From the NCBI GenBank assembly GCA_964509475.1, contig CAZDXJ010000005.1:1-64000 (forward strand): a DNA stretch of 64,000 bases, given 5' to 3'. Below the pieces are notes generated by a model. It was not told where the DNA came from. It worked only from the letters and a program-made list of their open reading frames with translations, and ran no database searches. The DNA comes from CAZDXJ01 sp964509475 (GTDB lineage Bacteria > Pseudomonadota > Gammaproteobacteria > Methylococcales > Methylomonadaceae). Position numbers and translations under genes: made by a program. Shown piece after piece: positions 28,645 through 39,537 of the stretch (positions within the stretch are counted from its first letter, which is position 1; every line of letters begins with the position of its first letter).

Positions 28645-31600
28645 TTCTGTCATCATTGGAGTTATCCGAAACCGGGTTATCGTGCTGATTATTGCCATGC
28701 TTTTAGGGGTGGGTGGTTACTGGTCGTATAAAAATATGCCCCTGGATGCCATTCCCGATTTGTCCGATGTTCAGGTTATTGTGTTTACGGAATTTCCAGG
28801 ACAAGCGCCACAAGTTATTGAAGATCAGGTGACCTATCCGTTGACCACAGCAATGCTGGCAGTGCCCAAAGCCAAAGTGGTACGTGGTTATTCCTTTTTT
28901 GGATATTCTTTCGTTTATATTATTTTTGAAGACGATACTGATATGTACTGGGCCAGAACCCGGGTATTGGAATATCTCAATTATATTAGTAATCGTTTGC
29001 CGGAAGGCGTTAATCCGGTTTTGGGACCGGATGCAACGGGCGTGGGTTGGGTTTATGAATACGCCCTGGTTGATAAGACCGGACAACATGATCTGGCTGA
29101 TCTGCGTTCCTTGCAGGATTGGTATTTGCGTTATCCCTTGCAAACTGTGCATGGTGTCTCTGAGGTGGCATCCGTTGGTGGCTTTGTCAAGCAATACCAG
29201 GTGGAAGTGGATCCAAACGTATTGGAGGCGTATAACATTCCTCTGTCCAGGGTCAAGCAGGCGATCAAGCGTTCCAATAATGATGTTGGCGGTCGCCTGG
29301 TGGAGATGGCAGAAACCGAATATATGGTGCGGGGATTGGGTTATATCAAGTCCATTGATGATTTAAAAACAATCCCTGTGGGCGTGGATGCCAACGGTAC
29401 CCCCATACGCTTGCAGGATGTGGCACATATTCATTTGGGACCGGAATTACGGCGCGGACTGGTTGAACTGAACGGTAAAGGTGAAGTCGCGGGTGGCGTG
29501 ATTATCATGCGTTTTGGCGAGAACGCCCGAGCGACTATCAATGGCGTCAAGGAAAAACTGGAAGAACTTAAAAAAGGCTTGCCGCCAGGGGTTGAAATTA
29601 TCCCGGTTTATGATCGTGGCGATCTGATTGGCCGGGCGGTTGAAACTCTAAACAGCGCACTGATACAGGAACTGATCATTGTCAGTGTTCTGGTTGGCTT
29701 GTTTTTGTTACATTTGCGTTCATCACTGGTGATTGTGATCAGCCTGCCGCTGGGTATTTTAATCGCGTTTATTGTAATGCGTTATCAAGGATTGAACGCA
29801 AATATCATGTCATTGGGCGGTATTGCCATTGCCATTGGCGATATGGTGGATGGTGCTATTGTGATGGTGGAAAATGCCCATAAACATCTGGCCGATGTGC
29901 GGGAACAAAAAAACAGGCACTTGACATCAGAGGAACGTTGGCAAGCCATTCGTGCGGCATCAAGCGAAGTCGGGCCAGCGTTATTTTTCTCGTTACTGAT
30001 TATCACGGTTTCCTTTATTCCTATTTTCACCATGCAGGCGCAAGAGGGACGGCTGTTCAGTCCTCTGGCCTTTACCAAATCCTATGCCATGGCGGCGGCG
30101 GCGATTTTAACCGTGACCGTTGTGCCGGTACTTATGGGTTATTTTATTCGTGGCCGGGTTATTCCTGAAAACAAAAATCCGATTAACCGGATGTTGCACG
30201 TCATACATACACCGGTTTTAAAAGTGGCCATGCGTTTTCGGGGCATAACTCTGGTAATCGCTATTTTATTGCTGGTTTCAACGTATTATCCCCTTGCCAA
30301 AACCGGTACTGAGTTCATGCCGCCACTGGATGAAGGCGATATTCTGTATATGCCAACTTCATTTCCGGGCGTATCCATCACAAAGGCCAGAGAGTTGTTG
30401 CAGCAGACGGATAAAATTCTGAAAACCTTTCCAGAGGTTCATCACGTTTTTGGCAAGGTTGGACGGGCAGAATCCGCTACCGATGCTGCGCCTTTATCCA
30501 TGATGGAAACGACCGTTCGCCTGAAACCCCGGCAAGAATGGCCTAATCCTGACAAAACCACGCAAGAACTCATGCAGGAAATGGACAAGGCTATTCGCTT
30601 TCCCGGCTTGGCCAATGCCTGGACGATGCCGATCAAAACACGCATTGACATGTTGTCAACGGGCATCAAGACCGCTATAGGTATTAAGGTATCCGGTCCT
30701 GATTTGAAGGTTTTGCAACGGGTTTCAAAACAAATTGAAATGGCAATGAAAACATTGCCGGAAACAACATCGGCTTTTGGTGATCGTACTGTAGGCGGTT
30801 ATTATCTGGATTTTGATATTGATCGGGAAGCGGCGGCCCGTTATGGGCTGACGGTTGGTGATGTTCAGGATATTATCCAAAGTGCTATTGGCGGTATGAA
30901 TGTTACTGAAACGGTTGAAGGTTTGGAACGATATCCTGTGAATCTGCGTTATCCGCGTGAGTTAAGAAGCGATCTGGAAAGCCTCAAGCGTGTTTTGATC
31001 CCAACGCCACTGGGTGCGCAAATTCCCATGGCACTGGTTGCGAAACTTGAGTTACGGCGTGGCCCGCCTTCAATCAAAAGCGAAGATGCGCGGCCCAATG
31101 CCTGGATTTATGTGGATATCAGTACATCCGACATCGGCGGATTTGTAGCCAAAGCAAAAAAAATACTGGCGGATCAGGTGGACATTCCATCGGGTTATAC
31201 CGTTACTTGGTCCGGTCAGTTTGAATATATGGAACGAGCCGCCAAACGTTTGAAAATTGTGGTTCCAATCACGTTGATGGTGATTTTTTTCTTGCTTTAT
31301 CTAACGTTCGGTAATATGACCGAACCCGTCATTGTCATGTTGAGTGTGCCTTTTGGCTTAATTGGCGGTATCTGGATAGTCTATGCCTATGGATTTAACT
31401 TGTCTGTAGCTGTGTATGTTGGCTTTATCGCCCTGGCCGGTACAGCGGCAGAAACCGGGGTCATGGTGCTTAATTTCATCGATATAGAAATTGCCAAATT
31501 ACGCCATCAAAAGCAACGCCTTTTGTCGTCTTCAGAAATTACGAATGCTGTTGAATCGGCAACCGCCCTGCGTGTTCGACCGGTCGCCATTACTGCTTTT

Positions 31601-31795
31601 TCTACCATGATCGGACTGGTACCGATTATGTGGAGTACCGGCACCGGCGCGGATGTCACGCAACGCATTGCCGCGCCCGTATTGGGGGGTATGTTTACGG
31701 TGTTGTTGCTAACCTTGCTGGTTTTTCCGGTAATTTACAGCCTGGTCTTGCAGTTTCAGGAATGGCAAAAAAGGCAATTGCTTCGGACCCGGTAA
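28637..31795 (+). CDS. Heavy-metal RND efflux pump (CusA/CzcA family)
   Basis: The inner-membrane proton-driven pump. From the ATG at 28637, overlapping the adaptor stop by eight bases, it is 1052 aa, normal for HME-RND proteins. The AIPDLSDVQVIVFTEFPGQAP start and the GDMVDGAIVMVENAHKHL segment in TM4, which carries the proton-relay Asp, mark the heavy-metal branch. The close match to CusA-type sequences and the neighbouring copper ATPase favour Cu(I)/Ag(I) over Zn/Co, but the substrate is inferred from context. Confidence 0.93.
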   Translation: MINSVIIGVIRNRVIVLIIAMLLGVGGYWSYKNMPLDAIPDLSDVQVIVFTEFPGQAPQVIEDQVTYPLTTAMLAVPKAKVVRGYSFFGYSFVYIIFEDDTDMYWARTRVLEYLNYISNRLPEGVNPVLGPDATGVGWVYEYALVDKTGQHDLADLRSLQDWYLRYPLQTVHGVSEVASVGGFVKQYQVEVDPNVLEAYNIPLSRVKQAIKRSNNDVGGRLVEMAETEYMVRGLGYIKSIDDLKTIPVGVDANGTPIRLQDVAHIHLGPELRRGLVELNGKGEVAGGVIIMRFGENARATINGVKEKLEELKKGLPPGVEIIPVYDRGDLIGRAVETLNSALIQELIIVSVLVGLFLLHLRSSLVIVISLPLGILIAFIVMRYQGLNANIMSLGGIAIAIGDMVDGAIVMVENAHKHLADVREQKNRHLTSEERWQAIRAASSEVGPALFFSLLIITVSFIPIFTMQAQEGRLFSPLAFTKSYAMAAAAILTVTVVPVLMGYFIRGRVIPENKNPINRMLHVIHTPVLKVAMRFRGITLVIAILLLVSTYYPLAKTGTEFMPPLDEGDILYMPTSFPGVSITKARELLQQTDKILKTFPEVHHVFGKVGRAESATDAAPLSMMETTVRLKPRQEWPNPDKTTQELMQEMDKAIRFPGLANAWTMPIKTRIDMLSTGIKTAIGIKVSGPDLKVLQRVSKQIEMAMKTLPETTSAFGDRTVGGYYLDFDIDREAAARYGLTVGDVQDIIQSAIGGMNVTETVEGLERYPVNLRYPRELRSDLESLKRVLIPTPLGAQIPMALVAKLELRRGPPSIKSEDARPNAWIYVDISTSDIGGFVAKAKKILADQVDIPSGYTVTWSGQFEYMERAAKRLKIVVPITLMVIFFLLYLTFGNMTEPVIVMLSVPFGLIGGIWIVYAYGFNLSVAVYVGFIALAGTAAETGVMVLNFIDIEIAKLRHQKQRLLSSSEITNAVESATALRVRPVAITAFSTMIGLVPIMWSTGTGADVTQRIAAPVLGGMFTVLLLTLLVFPVIYSLVLQFQEWQKRQLLRTR

Positions 31796-31877
31796 CGATC
31801 AACCAATAACTTTTTTCAGGCTATTGGTTTTATATAGGCTATGCTTTAAATTGAGCCTTAAGAAAAGGATAAGTAAT

Positions 31878-32258
31878 ATGTATAACTTTCTGTATTTGTT
31901 GATGTTGTTTCTGGTCTCTTGTGCTGTCCAGGAGCCTGTGGCAAGCCTTGCCAAAGCCGAAACCGGGATTCGGTATGGCAAGGGCATGAAAATTTATCAA
32001 CAAGCTTGTGCCGCGTGTCACGGCAGTGATGGGACCGGCGCCTTTGCCGGTGTGCCGGATTTGACTCAAGTAGCCGGTTTCAGAAGCAAATCAGATTCGG
32101 ATGCGGAATTGTTCCGCCATATCGAACCCATTGAAAAAGGTATAAAAACCCCCGGTAGCCCGATATCCATGCCGGCAAAAGGGGGTGTTTCTGATTTAAC
32201 TGAACAAGATATAAAGGAGGTACTGTTATATATGCGTGATAACTTTACTAAAAATTAG
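31878..32258 (+). CDS. Lipoprotein c-type cytochrome
   Basis: A 126-aa protein with a type II signal peptide (LFLVSC lipobox) and one heme-binding CAACH motif near residue 48. Later Met residues (SPISMPAKGG) can give the sixth ligand, so it is a class I monoheme cytochrome held in the membrane. The ATG at 31878 follows an AAGGATAAG ribosome site; the longer frame from 31824 lacks one. It lies 82 bp after the RND pump gene and starts the cytochrome, porin and NqrC/NqrF cluster. Confidence 0.88.
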   Translation: MYNFLYLLMLFLVSCAVQEPVASLAKAETGIRYGKGMKIYQQACAACHGSDGTGAFAGVPDLTQVAGFRSKSDSDAELFRHIEPIEKGIKTPGSPISMPAKGGVSDLTEQDIKEVLLYMRDNFTKN

Positions 32259-32405
32259 TACAGCAGCATTTTTATATTGACGGTTAAAGGTGCGATCTTG
32301 AGCTTGTGCTTTAAGAATTTATAGATTATGCAAATCGTCCATGAAAAATGGATGCTGTACTGGAAAATTGTAATAAACAATTATAAAACCGGGATGAGGT
32401 ATCTT

Positions 32406-33680
32406 ATGAAAAAATTACTAACAACCGTTATTACCGGAACCAGCCTCATTTTTCCTGTTATGGGGGAAGTGGTCTACGCCGATGCAGCCCATGACAGTGG
32501 CCAATATGTTTCCAGGGCGCAATATGAGCAATTAAAAAATGAAATGGAGAAGATGAAAAAACAGATTCAGTTTCTGGTTCGTGAGCGTTCGAAAAGGGCG
32601 CCTCAACAACACACAACAACAAACAAGGATGTTGCTGAATTGCGTCAGCAAGTCAAGACACTCAAAAAACAAACCGAGGCGCAGAAAGACGGCACAACAG
32701 GATTTTTGCTGACCGGTTACGGTTTTGCCGGTTATACCGATTCGGAACGATCCGGCTCTTCATTCAATGCCGGTTTCAATCCTATTTTCCTGTGGCGTTT
32801 GCGGGAAGATTTGATTTTTGAAGGCGAGATGGAGCTGGAACTGGAAGACGGCTCTACAGAAGTTGGTCTGGAATATGCCCAACTTTCTTATTTGTTTAAT
32901 GATTACATCACAATCGGCGTTGGTAAATTTCTCAATCCTTCGAATTACTTCATCGAACGCCTGCATCCTGCCTGGATTAATAAATTACCCGATAAACCCA
33001 TTACTATGGGGGGTAACAACCGGATTCAGGCCAGCAGTCAACTGGGTGCTCAGATTCGTGGCGGTGTGCCTTTGGGTTTGACGCGAGGCGAGTATGCGTT
33101 TTATGTTTCCAATGGCCCGTCAATGCGTGCTGATGGCTCTTTGAGTTTCAAGGATTTTCCCGATGGCAATGATAGCAAAGCGGTGGGTGGGCATATCGCC
33201 TGGTGGCCCTTTGCCGGATTTGAAGTCGGTTATGGTTTTGAAGTGGCCGGTGTCAATGACCCATCGGGTGGTCATACCCTGGATGTCATTACCCATGCCG
33301 TTGACATGAATTACCTGAAGACCAGTAAGTATTTACTGGGTACGGTCGATTTGCGTTTCCAGTATGCGGATCGCCAGGTTGATCGTTCCAGCAGCCCAAT
33401 GTTGGCCTTTGATAACGCCAGTTCTGGCGGTTATGCGCAAATCGCTTACCGGCCCGGTATGTCCGGGGTGCCGGTGGTCAAGGATATGGAAAGCATTTTC
33501 CGTTTTGACTGGATTGATCTTCCCAATGCTGCGAATTTTCACAATGAGAAACGTTGGACGGTGGGTCTGAATTATTATCTGGCCGTCAGTACATTGTTTA
33601 AATTTGCCTATCAGTTTGACAAAAAGCAAGGTTATTTGAATGACAATGCTGTGCTTTTCCAGGTGGCCACAGGTTTTTGA
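32406..33680 (+). CDS. Outer membrane porin-like beta-barrel protein with N-terminal coiled coil
   Basis: Signal peptide, then a Lys/Glu/Gln-rich coiled coil at about residues 33-80 (RAQYEQLKNEMEKMKKQIQ, then LRQQVKTLKKQTEAQ). The rest has the alternating, aromatic-rich pattern of an outer-membrane barrel and ends in a Phe (FQVATGF), the usual BAM signal. I start at the ATG at 32406 (424 aa). An upstream Met at 32394 is possible. The position between two cytochrome c genes raises the idea of an outer-membrane partner in electron transfer, but no heme motif is present. Ligand unknown. Confidence 0.82.
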   Translation: MKKLLTTVITGTSLIFPVMGEVVYADAAHDSGQYVSRAQYEQLKNEMEKMKKQIQFLVRERSKRAPQQHTTTNKDVAELRQQVKTLKKQTEAQKDGTTGFLLTGYGFAGYTDSERSGSSFNAGFNPIFLWRLREDLIFEGEMELELEDGSTEVGLEYAQLSYLFNDYITIGVGKFLNPSNYFIERLHPAWINKLPDKPITMGGNNRIQASSQLGAQIRGGVPLGLTRGEYAFYVSNGPSMRADGSLSFKDFPDGNDSKAVGGHIAWWPFAGFEVGYGFEVAGVNDPSGGHTLDVITHAVDMNYLKTSKYLLGTVDLRFQYADRQVDRSSSPMLAFDNASSGGYAQIAYRPGMSGVPVVKDMESIFRFDWIDLPNAANFHNEKRWTVGLNYYLAVSTLFKFAYQFDKKQGYLNDNAVLFQVATGF

Positions 33681-33689
33681 GGAGATATC

Positions 33690-33977
33690 ATGTTTAGAAA
33701 ATTTAACTTTACAGTCATAACCGGGCTGACCGCGATGCTTTTAGCGATCGGCGCTTGTCCTTCGGTTGCAGCAAATCAGCAACAGAATGACCAACAGGTT
33801 TCCCAATCGGGAATGCAATTATGGGCGGATAATTGCGCCAATTGTCATGCCATGCGATCGCCGGATTCCTATAGCGATACGCAATGGGACGTGGCGGTTT
33901 TGCATATGCGGATGCGGGCGAATTTGACTGCGGATGACGCCAATGCGATTGCTGAATATTTAAAAGCGGCGAATTGA
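33690..33977 (+). CDS. Small periplasmic c-type cytochrome
   Basis: A 95-aa monoheme cytochrome: a signal peptide (ending near SVAANQ), CANCH at residues 49-53, and a downstream RMR segment that holds the likely Met ligand. A strong GAGGAG ribosome site precedes it. It follows the porin after nine bases. It is a plausible soluble carrier between the membrane heme-NqrC protein and an unknown acceptor; the partner is inferred from gene order. Confidence 0.88.
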   Translation: MFRKFNFTVITGLTAMLLAIGACPSVAANQQQNDQQVSQSGMQLWADNCANCHAMRSPDSYSDTQWDVAVLHMRMRANLTADDANAIAEYLKAAN

Positions 33978-34086
33978 AATATTTTTATGACCTGGGTTTG
34001 TTTAAATGAAGATTGAGTGTTTGAACAAACCCCGGGTTTTGAAACAGTCAAATATTTTCTTTTGAGGTTGATAATCAATATCCGTT

Positions 34087-35598
34087 ATGAAAAACGCTGA
34101 ACCGCGCAGTTTTATTGATTGCTCTCTGGCTGAAAAGCTTTTGTTTACCTGTTATTTATTGCTGACCGGTTTGGCTTATCTGATGGCGATGTATTATCTT
34201 TATACATCGCACCAGGGCCATGATGGAAAACCTGGGATATCCATCGAGGATATTGTCGATACCTACTATGGCAATCGCAGTGGCACCCGGCTGGAGGCCG
34301 CCATTCGCGGGCCGATGGCCGCTTATATTCAAACCGAAGACCGTTATGTGGTTGTGCAGTGGCTAAAAGACGGCGTTTCCAGGGAAGACTATCAAACCCA
34401 AATTTACCCGATTTTTGCCAAAACTTGTCTGCAATGTCATACCCCCGCGTCAGGATTGAATATTCCGGATTTGTCTACTTATGCGGGCGTACGTGAGGTT
34501 GCCAAAATCGATACCGGCGAATCCCTGCACACCTTGGTCAAATTGTCGCATATTCATTTATTCGGCATTGGGCTGGTTTTGTTTATTCTGGGGTTTATTT
34601 TCCAGTTGACGATTCTGCCGGGATGGATCAAATACCCGCTGATCGTCATACCCTTTTTGGCTGTATTTGTAGACATATTGTCCTGGTTTCTAACCAAATG
34701 GGATCCGATTTATGCTTATACGGTTGTTATTGCTGGTGGCTTTTTAGGATTTTCATTAAGTGCCCAGATTTTGATCTCCCTGTATCAAATCTGGTTTTTG
34801 TCTTCTGAACCAAGGCGATCCAAAAATAGTCTTTTAAAGACCTATTGGGTTGTGCTGAGTGTTTGTTTGATCAGTTCTTTTGTGGTGTCTGCATTTGCCG
34901 TGAAATTAAAACCCCGGCAAAAAGAAAATCAACGTCTGGAGAAAATCAAGAACATTTTATCAGTTGCCGGCCTGAAGGATGAAAATGCCGATATCGATAC
35001 GATTTTCCAGGAACAAATCAGCAAGCAATGGATAGACTTGAAAACCGGTGCAGTGGTCGATGGGCAGGGTATGGGGCTGGACAAACTGGATATCAATGCT
35101 TTGGCCAAACATCCGATCTATGGTGAAGTGATTGTGAAAGCGCAGGATCTGGCCCACATTAAACGGCGTCCTAAGTATATGCCGGTTTATTTTGTCAAAA
35201 CAGCCGGAAAGATCAGTAAAATTATTCTGCCGGTTTATGGTAAGGGCCTATGGTCAACCTTGTATGGTTTTCTCGCTTTGCAGGCCGATGCCAATACCAT
35301 TGCCGGCATCACGTTTTATCAGCAGGGTGAAACTCCGGGTTTGGGCGGTGAAATCACCAATGCGCGTTGGCAAAAACTTTGGCAGGACAAGCGGGCCTAT
35401 GATCAGCAAGGCCGTGTTGCAATCCGTGTCATTAAAGGCCAGGTTCCGGCTGATGCCGCCGATGCAATATATCAGGTCGATGGGCTTTCCGGGGCGACAT
35501 TGACCAGTCGCGGGGTAAACAATCTGGTGCGTTATTGGCTTGGCGATGACGGTTATGGACCTTTTCTGAACAAGTTCAGGGGACAATACGATGGATGA
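34087..35598 (+). CDS. Fusion of membrane heme-c domain and NqrC-like flavoprotein domain
   Basis: Two parts are joined in 503 aa. The first 240 residues hold a TM helix (16-38), a periplasmic stretch with the heme motif CLQCH (114-118), and three more TM segments (about 155-236). SHIHLF at the start of the second helix offers candidate heme ligands. A fifth TM (252-272) then leads into an NqrC/RnfG-type FMN-binding domain. Its flavinylation motif SGATLTS is at 468-474, where Thr471 is the expected covalent FMN site made by ApbE. NqrC normally has one TM and no heme. The gene overlaps nqrF by eight bases. The domain calls are seen; the electron path is inferred. Confidence 0.85.
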   Translation: MKNAEPRSFIDCSLAEKLLFTCYLLLTGLAYLMAMYYLYTSHQGHDGKPGISIEDIVDTYYGNRSGTRLEAAIRGPMAAYIQTEDRYVVVQWLKDGVSREDYQTQIYPIFAKTCLQCHTPASGLNIPDLSTYAGVREVAKIDTGESLHTLVKLSHIHLFGIGLVLFILGFIFQLTILPGWIKYPLIVIPFLAVFVDILSWFLTKWDPIYAYTVVIAGGFLGFSLSAQILISLYQIWFLSSEPRRSKNSLLKTYWVVLSVCLISSFVVSAFAVKLKPRQKENQRLEKIKNILSVAGLKDENADIDTIFQEQISKQWIDLKTGAVVDGQGMGLDKLDINALAKHPIYGEVIVKAQDLAHIKRRPKYMPVYFVKTAGKISKIILPVYGKGLWSTLYGFLALQADANTIAGITFYQQGETPGLGGEITNARWQKLWQDKRAYDQQGRVAIRVIKGQVPADAADAIYQVDGLSGATLTSRGVNNLVRYWLGDDGYGPFLNKFRGQYDG

Positions 35599-36826
35599 AC
35601 GGGAAATTATTATCCTGGGTATGCTGAGCTTCACCGGTATCGTATTGATACTGGTTACGGTTATTTTAATTGTTCGTTCCCGGTTGGTCGCCAAAGATCA
35701 GGTGAGCATTCAGATCAATCAGAACCCGCAACATGAATTGACCGTGCAAAGCGGTGACAAATTGTTACAAACCCTGGCCGGGCAGGGTATATATTTACCT
35801 TCAGCCTGTGGCGGTTCCGGTACTTGTGGACAATGCCGGGTCATCGTGACCCAGGGGGGTGGCAAGGCACTGCCATCCGAACAGTCCACACTCAGCCATG
35901 CCCAGATACGCGCCCATTATCGCTTAGCTTGCCAGCTTGCCGTCAAGGAAAATTTGGCGATAAAACTGCCGGTTGAATTGCTGGACGTGCATCAGTGGGA
36001 ATGCCGGGTACGTTCCAATCGGTGTGTGGCTACTTTTATCAAGGAATTGGTGTTGGATTTGCCCGCAGGGGTCGATATCCATTTTCGTGCCGGCGGTTAT
36101 ATCTTATTGGAGGCACCGCCTTGCCATATCGATTACCGGGATTTCGAAATTGATCCGAAATACCGGCCAAGCTGGGATCGGTTCAATTTATGGCAGTACA
36201 GCGCCGAACTGGATAAACCGGTAACCCGTGCCTATTCGATGGCGAATTATCCGGGCGAGAAGGGCATACTGATGCTCAATGTACGTATTGCTTCACCGCC
36301 GCCAGGCAATCCCACAGCGCCACCGGGCAAGGTTTCTTCGTATATTTACAGTTTAAAAGCGGGCGATAAAGTCAAAATATCCGGGCCGTTCGGTGAGTTT
36401 TTTGCCCGTGAAACCGATAATGAAATGATTTTTATCGGCGGTGGTTCCGGTATGGCACCAATGCGATCGCATATTTTTGATCAACTGAAACGTTTGCATA
36501 CACGGCGCAAAATTTCTTTTTGGTATGGTGCCCGCAGTCTGGGTGAGGTGTTTTATATCGAGGATTTTGACGGTCTGGCCGAGGAGTTTGATAACTTCAC
36601 CTGGACTATCGGACTTTCAGAACCTTTGCCGGAAGATGACTGGCATGGGGCGACCGGCTTTATCCATCAGATTCTCTATGATAATTATCTTAAGGATCAT
36701 CCAGCACCGGAAGATTGTGAATATTATTTGTGCGGTCCGCCGATGATGATTTCGGCGGTTACAAAGATGCTGGATGAGCTGGGTGTGGATGCAGAAAATA
36801 TTTTGTTCGATAAATTTGGTGGTTAA
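35591..36826 (+). CDS. NqrF-like NADH dehydrogenase subunit
   Basis: It oxidises NADH with FAD and passes electrons to a 2Fe-2S cluster. The 411-aa order is the NqrF one: an N-terminal TM (about 7-29), a ferredoxin domain with C73, C79, C82 and C114, an FAD-binding RAYSMANYP, an NADH-binding [12 protein letters not shown], and the final FDKFGG. In the Na+-NQR complex it works with NqrA-E; here only an NqrC-like partner is next door. It most likely feeds the fusion protein encoded just upstream rather than a complete NQR pump. Confidence 0.92.
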   Translation: MDEREIIILGMLSFTGIVLILVTVILIVRSRLVAKDQVSIQINQNPQHELTVQSGDKLLQTLAGQGIYLPSACGGSGTCGQCRVIVTQGGGKALPSEQSTLSHAQIRAHYRLACQLAVKENLAIKLPVELLDVHQWECRVRSNRCVATFIKELVLDLPAGVDIHFRAGGYILLEAPPCHIDYRDFEIDPKYRPSWDRFNLWQYSAELDKPVTRAYSMANYPGEKGILMLNVRIASPPPGNPTAPPGKVSSYIYSLKAGDKVKISGPFGEFFARETDNEMIFIGGGSGMAPMRSHIFDQLKRLHTRRKISFWYGARSLGEVFYIEDFDGLAEEFDNFTWTIGLSEPLPEDDWHGATGFIHQILYDNYLKDHPAPEDCEYYLCGPPMMISAVTKMLDELGVDAENILFDKFGG

Positions 36827-36849
36827 TTCAATCACTACTCTCTAAAGGC

Positions 36850-39141
36850 ATGGTCATGAAACAACATCATTGCACGCATTCCGGTTCACATCAGCAGGGC
36901 GTTCAGGCCCGTTTGCACGGGCAGTACAGTTGTCCGATGCACCCGGAAATACAGCAGCAAAGTCCCGGCGATTGCCCGAAATGTGGTATGGCCTTGCAAC
37001 AAGTTTCGCCACCTTCTGATGCGCAGCAACAGCAATACGTCTGCCCGATGCATCCGGAAATCGTGCGCGATGAACCCGGAGATTGTCCAATTTGCGGAAT
37101 GGCGCTGGAAGCACGCGCTATTCAAGCGGATCAGGACCGGATGCAGATGATAGCAATGCGGCGGCGGTTTTGGCTTGGTTTTGTATTGGCCTTACCGGTC
37201 TTTGTGTCGGCGATGATACACGATTTGGCACCCGCTTTGCTAACTCCATTTGTCGAAACCCGGGTTCTGCAATGGCTTGAGTTCGCGCTGGCGACACCGG
37301 TGGTCGGGTGGGGCGGCTGGCCGTTTTTCCAAAAAGCCTGGGCATCGTTGCGTCATCGTCATCTCAATATGTTCAGCCTGATTGCCTTGGGTGTGGGGGT
37401 GGCTTGGACTTACAGTGTCATCGCTACCTTTTGGCCCGGTATTTTTCCTGATTTGATGCGCGATTCAGAAGGGCGGGTGGCAGTTTATTTTGAAGCCGCA
37501 GCCGTTATCACCACATTAGTGTTGCTCGGGCAGGTGTTGGAATTACAAGCGCGCAGCCAAACCGGCGCCGCCATTAAATTATTATTGGGACTGGCGCCCA
37601 AATCGGCACGCCTGGTACAGGACAATGGTGAAGAAGTTGATATTGCACTTGATCAGGTTCAACCCGGTAATATTTTACGGGTACGGCCGGGTGAAAAAAT
37701 TCCGGTTGATGGAACGGTATTGGAAGGCTCCAGTTCAGTCGATGAGTCGATGGTCACCGGTGAATCCATACCGGTTGAAAAGAGTCGCGGGGACAGTGTG
37801 ATTGGCGCAACGGTAAATGGCTCTGGAAGTCTGCTGATATGTGCCGGGAAAGTTGGCAGCGATACTTTGTTGGCGCAAATTATCCATATGGTCAGTGAAG
37901 CTCAACGCAGCCGCGCGCCCATTCAAAAACTGGCCGATGTGGTTGCTTCCTATTTTGTACCGATTGTCATTTTTGTGGCGGTGGGAACGTTTTTTGTTTG
38001 GTGGATGACTGGCCCGCAACCCCGGCTGGCCCATGCCCTTGTCAATGCGGTATCGGTATTGATCATTGCATGTCCGTGCGCACTGGGGTTGGCGACACCT
38101 ATGTCGATTATGGTCGGTACCGGACGGGGTGCTATGGCCGGGGTATTGATTAAAAATGCGGAAACTCTGGAAATTATGGAAAAAGTGGATACCCTGGTGG
38201 TTGACAAGACCGGTACGTTAACGGAAGGAAAACCTCAGTTGATTGCAATACAAACGATCTCGGGTTTTTCTGAGCAGGAGTTATTGCAAATGGCTGCCAG
38301 CCTGGAAAAAGCCAGTGAGCATCCATTAGCCACAGCCATTGTGGAGGCGGTAAAAAAACAGACTTTGCCCTTGCTACCTGTCAGCAGTTTTGCATCGTTG
38401 AGTGGATATGGGGTTAGCGGTCAGGTCAATGGCCATTCGATCGCTCTGGGCAACCGGAAATGGATGCAGAAACTGAATATTGATGTGCAAATGCTGATTG
38501 AATCGGCAGAAAAATGGCGTGCCGATGGACAAACGGTTATGTTTGTCGGTATCGATAATCAGGCGGCGGGCCTGCTTGGTGTTGCCGACCCGATCAAGGC
38601 ATCGACGGCAAACGCCCTAAAGGCCTTGCATACAGAAGGTATCAAGGTTGTCATGTTGACGGGCGACAGTCAGACCACAGCACAAGCCGTTGCCCGTAAA
38701 CTGAATATTGACCAGGTTCATGCCGAAGTATTACCCGAGCAAAAAACGGCTGTTGTCAAACGCCTTCAGGCGGAAGGTGCCATCGTTGCTATGGCCGGGG
38801 ATGGCATTAATGATGCGCCGGCACTGGCGCAAGCGCATGTGGGAATCGCAATGGGAACGGGCACTGATATCGCCATGGAAAGCGCCGGTGTTACCTTGGT
38901 GAAAGGGGATTTGTCGGGCATTGTCAAAGCCCGCCGCCTCAGTCGGGCTACCATGAGTAATATCCGGCAAAATCTGTTTTTTGCTTTTTTTTACAATGCC
39001 CTGGGCGTGCCTGTTGCGGCAGGGGTTTTGTATCCGTTTTTCGGGTTATTACTTTCCCCGATGCTGGCGGCTGTGGCTATGAGTTTCAGCTCGGTTTCGG
39101 TGATTGCCAATGCCTTGCGTTTGCGCAAAGCTGCCCTTTAG
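36850..39141 (+). CDS. copA: Copper-exporting P1B-1 ATPase with two heavy-metal-binding domains
   Basis: A 763-aa heavy-metal P-type ATPase. The membrane CPC motif is at 408-410, the phosphorylation loop DKTGT starts at D452, and YN plus MxxSS in the last two helices ([15 protein letters not shown]) give the Cu(I) P1B-1 signature. The N-terminus has no CxxC HMA domain. Instead it has two tandem metal-binding domains at about 27-50 and 64-87, each with CPMHPE and GDCPxCGMAL. The 5' end is His-rich. It exports Cu(I) to the periplasm, where the RND pump and cytochromes act. An in-frame ATG six bases later is also possible. Confidence 0.95.
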   Translation: MVMKQHHCTHSGSHQQGVQARLHGQYSCPMHPEIQQQSPGDCPKCGMALQQVSPPSDAQQQQYVCPMHPEIVRDEPGDCPICGMALEARAIQADQDRMQMIAMRRRFWLGFVLALPVFVSAMIHDLAPALLTPFVETRVLQWLEFALATPVVGWGGWPFFQKAWASLRHRHLNMFSLIALGVGVAWTYSVIATFWPGIFPDLMRDSEGRVAVYFEAAAVITTLVLLGQVLELQARSQTGAAIKLLLGLAPKSARLVQDNGEEVDIALDQVQPGNILRVRPGEKIPVDGTVLEGSSSVDESMVTGESIPVEKSRGDSVIGATVNGSGSLLICAGKVGSDTLLAQIIHMVSEAQRSRAPIQKLADVVASYFVPIVIFVAVGTFFVWWMTGPQPRLAHALVNAVSVLIIACPCALGLATPMSIMVGTGRGAMAGVLIKNAETLEIMEKVDTLVVDKTGTLTEGKPQLIAIQTISGFSEQELLQMAASLEKASEHPLATAIVEAVKKQTLPLLPVSSFASLSGYGVSGQVNGHSIALGNRKWMQKLNIDVQMLIESAEKWRADGQTVMFVGIDNQAAGLLGVADPIKASTANALKALHTEGIKVVMLTGDSQTTAQAVARKLNIDQVHAEVLPEQKTAVVKRLQAEGAIVAMAGDGINDAPALAQAHVGIAMGTGTDIAMESAGVTLVKGDLSGIVKARRLSRATMSNIRQNLFFAFFYNALGVPVAAGVLYPFFGLLLSPMLAAVAMSFSSVSVIANALRLRKAAL

Positions 39142-39537
39142 ACAAGAAATCAATATTAGTTGACTGTTCATGAACTCTGAACATTACGCACTGGTAGTGA
39201 ATTTTTTGTGCGGATATCGAGGGATACATTGAATCGGTATTTTGAGCGGTTAATTACATTCATGTAACTGGATTCCGCCTGTTCATGGCGGAATGGCGGT
39301 TTGGTAAGTGTCATTCCGGCAGGGATTGCCAGAATCCAAGCCCAGGGACGGAACGCCAGAGGAGCTGTACAGCAACATTTTTCATGGATGATCAACATGA
39401 ACTATAACTTATCGGAGCCACTGAAAAACCATACCGTCCGTCAATGTTTTGCCGGTTCCATTGCTTGTCCATATTTTAATTCAGCCAATAAAAAGACACT
39501 ATTGCAATCACTCTTTTAGAATAACGTGGAGCAGAGT
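39142..39537. repeat. Gene-free spacer with an inverted GGATTCCGCC repeat
   Basis: ATTCCGCC (39272-39279) pairs with GGCGGAAT (39287-39294) as a hairpin. A related CATTCCGGCAGGGATTG block follows at 39312. The same pair of blocks recurs at 54952-54974 and about 55112-55140, so this is one copy of a dispersed element. I see no gene. The promoter of the small HMA-like gene probably lies in its last part. Confidence 0.55.

Noticed and set aside
34087..36826. A complete Na+-NQR or RNF operon
   Set aside because: Only NqrC- and NqrF-like genes are present. No NqrA, B, D, E or Rnf subunit genes flank them.
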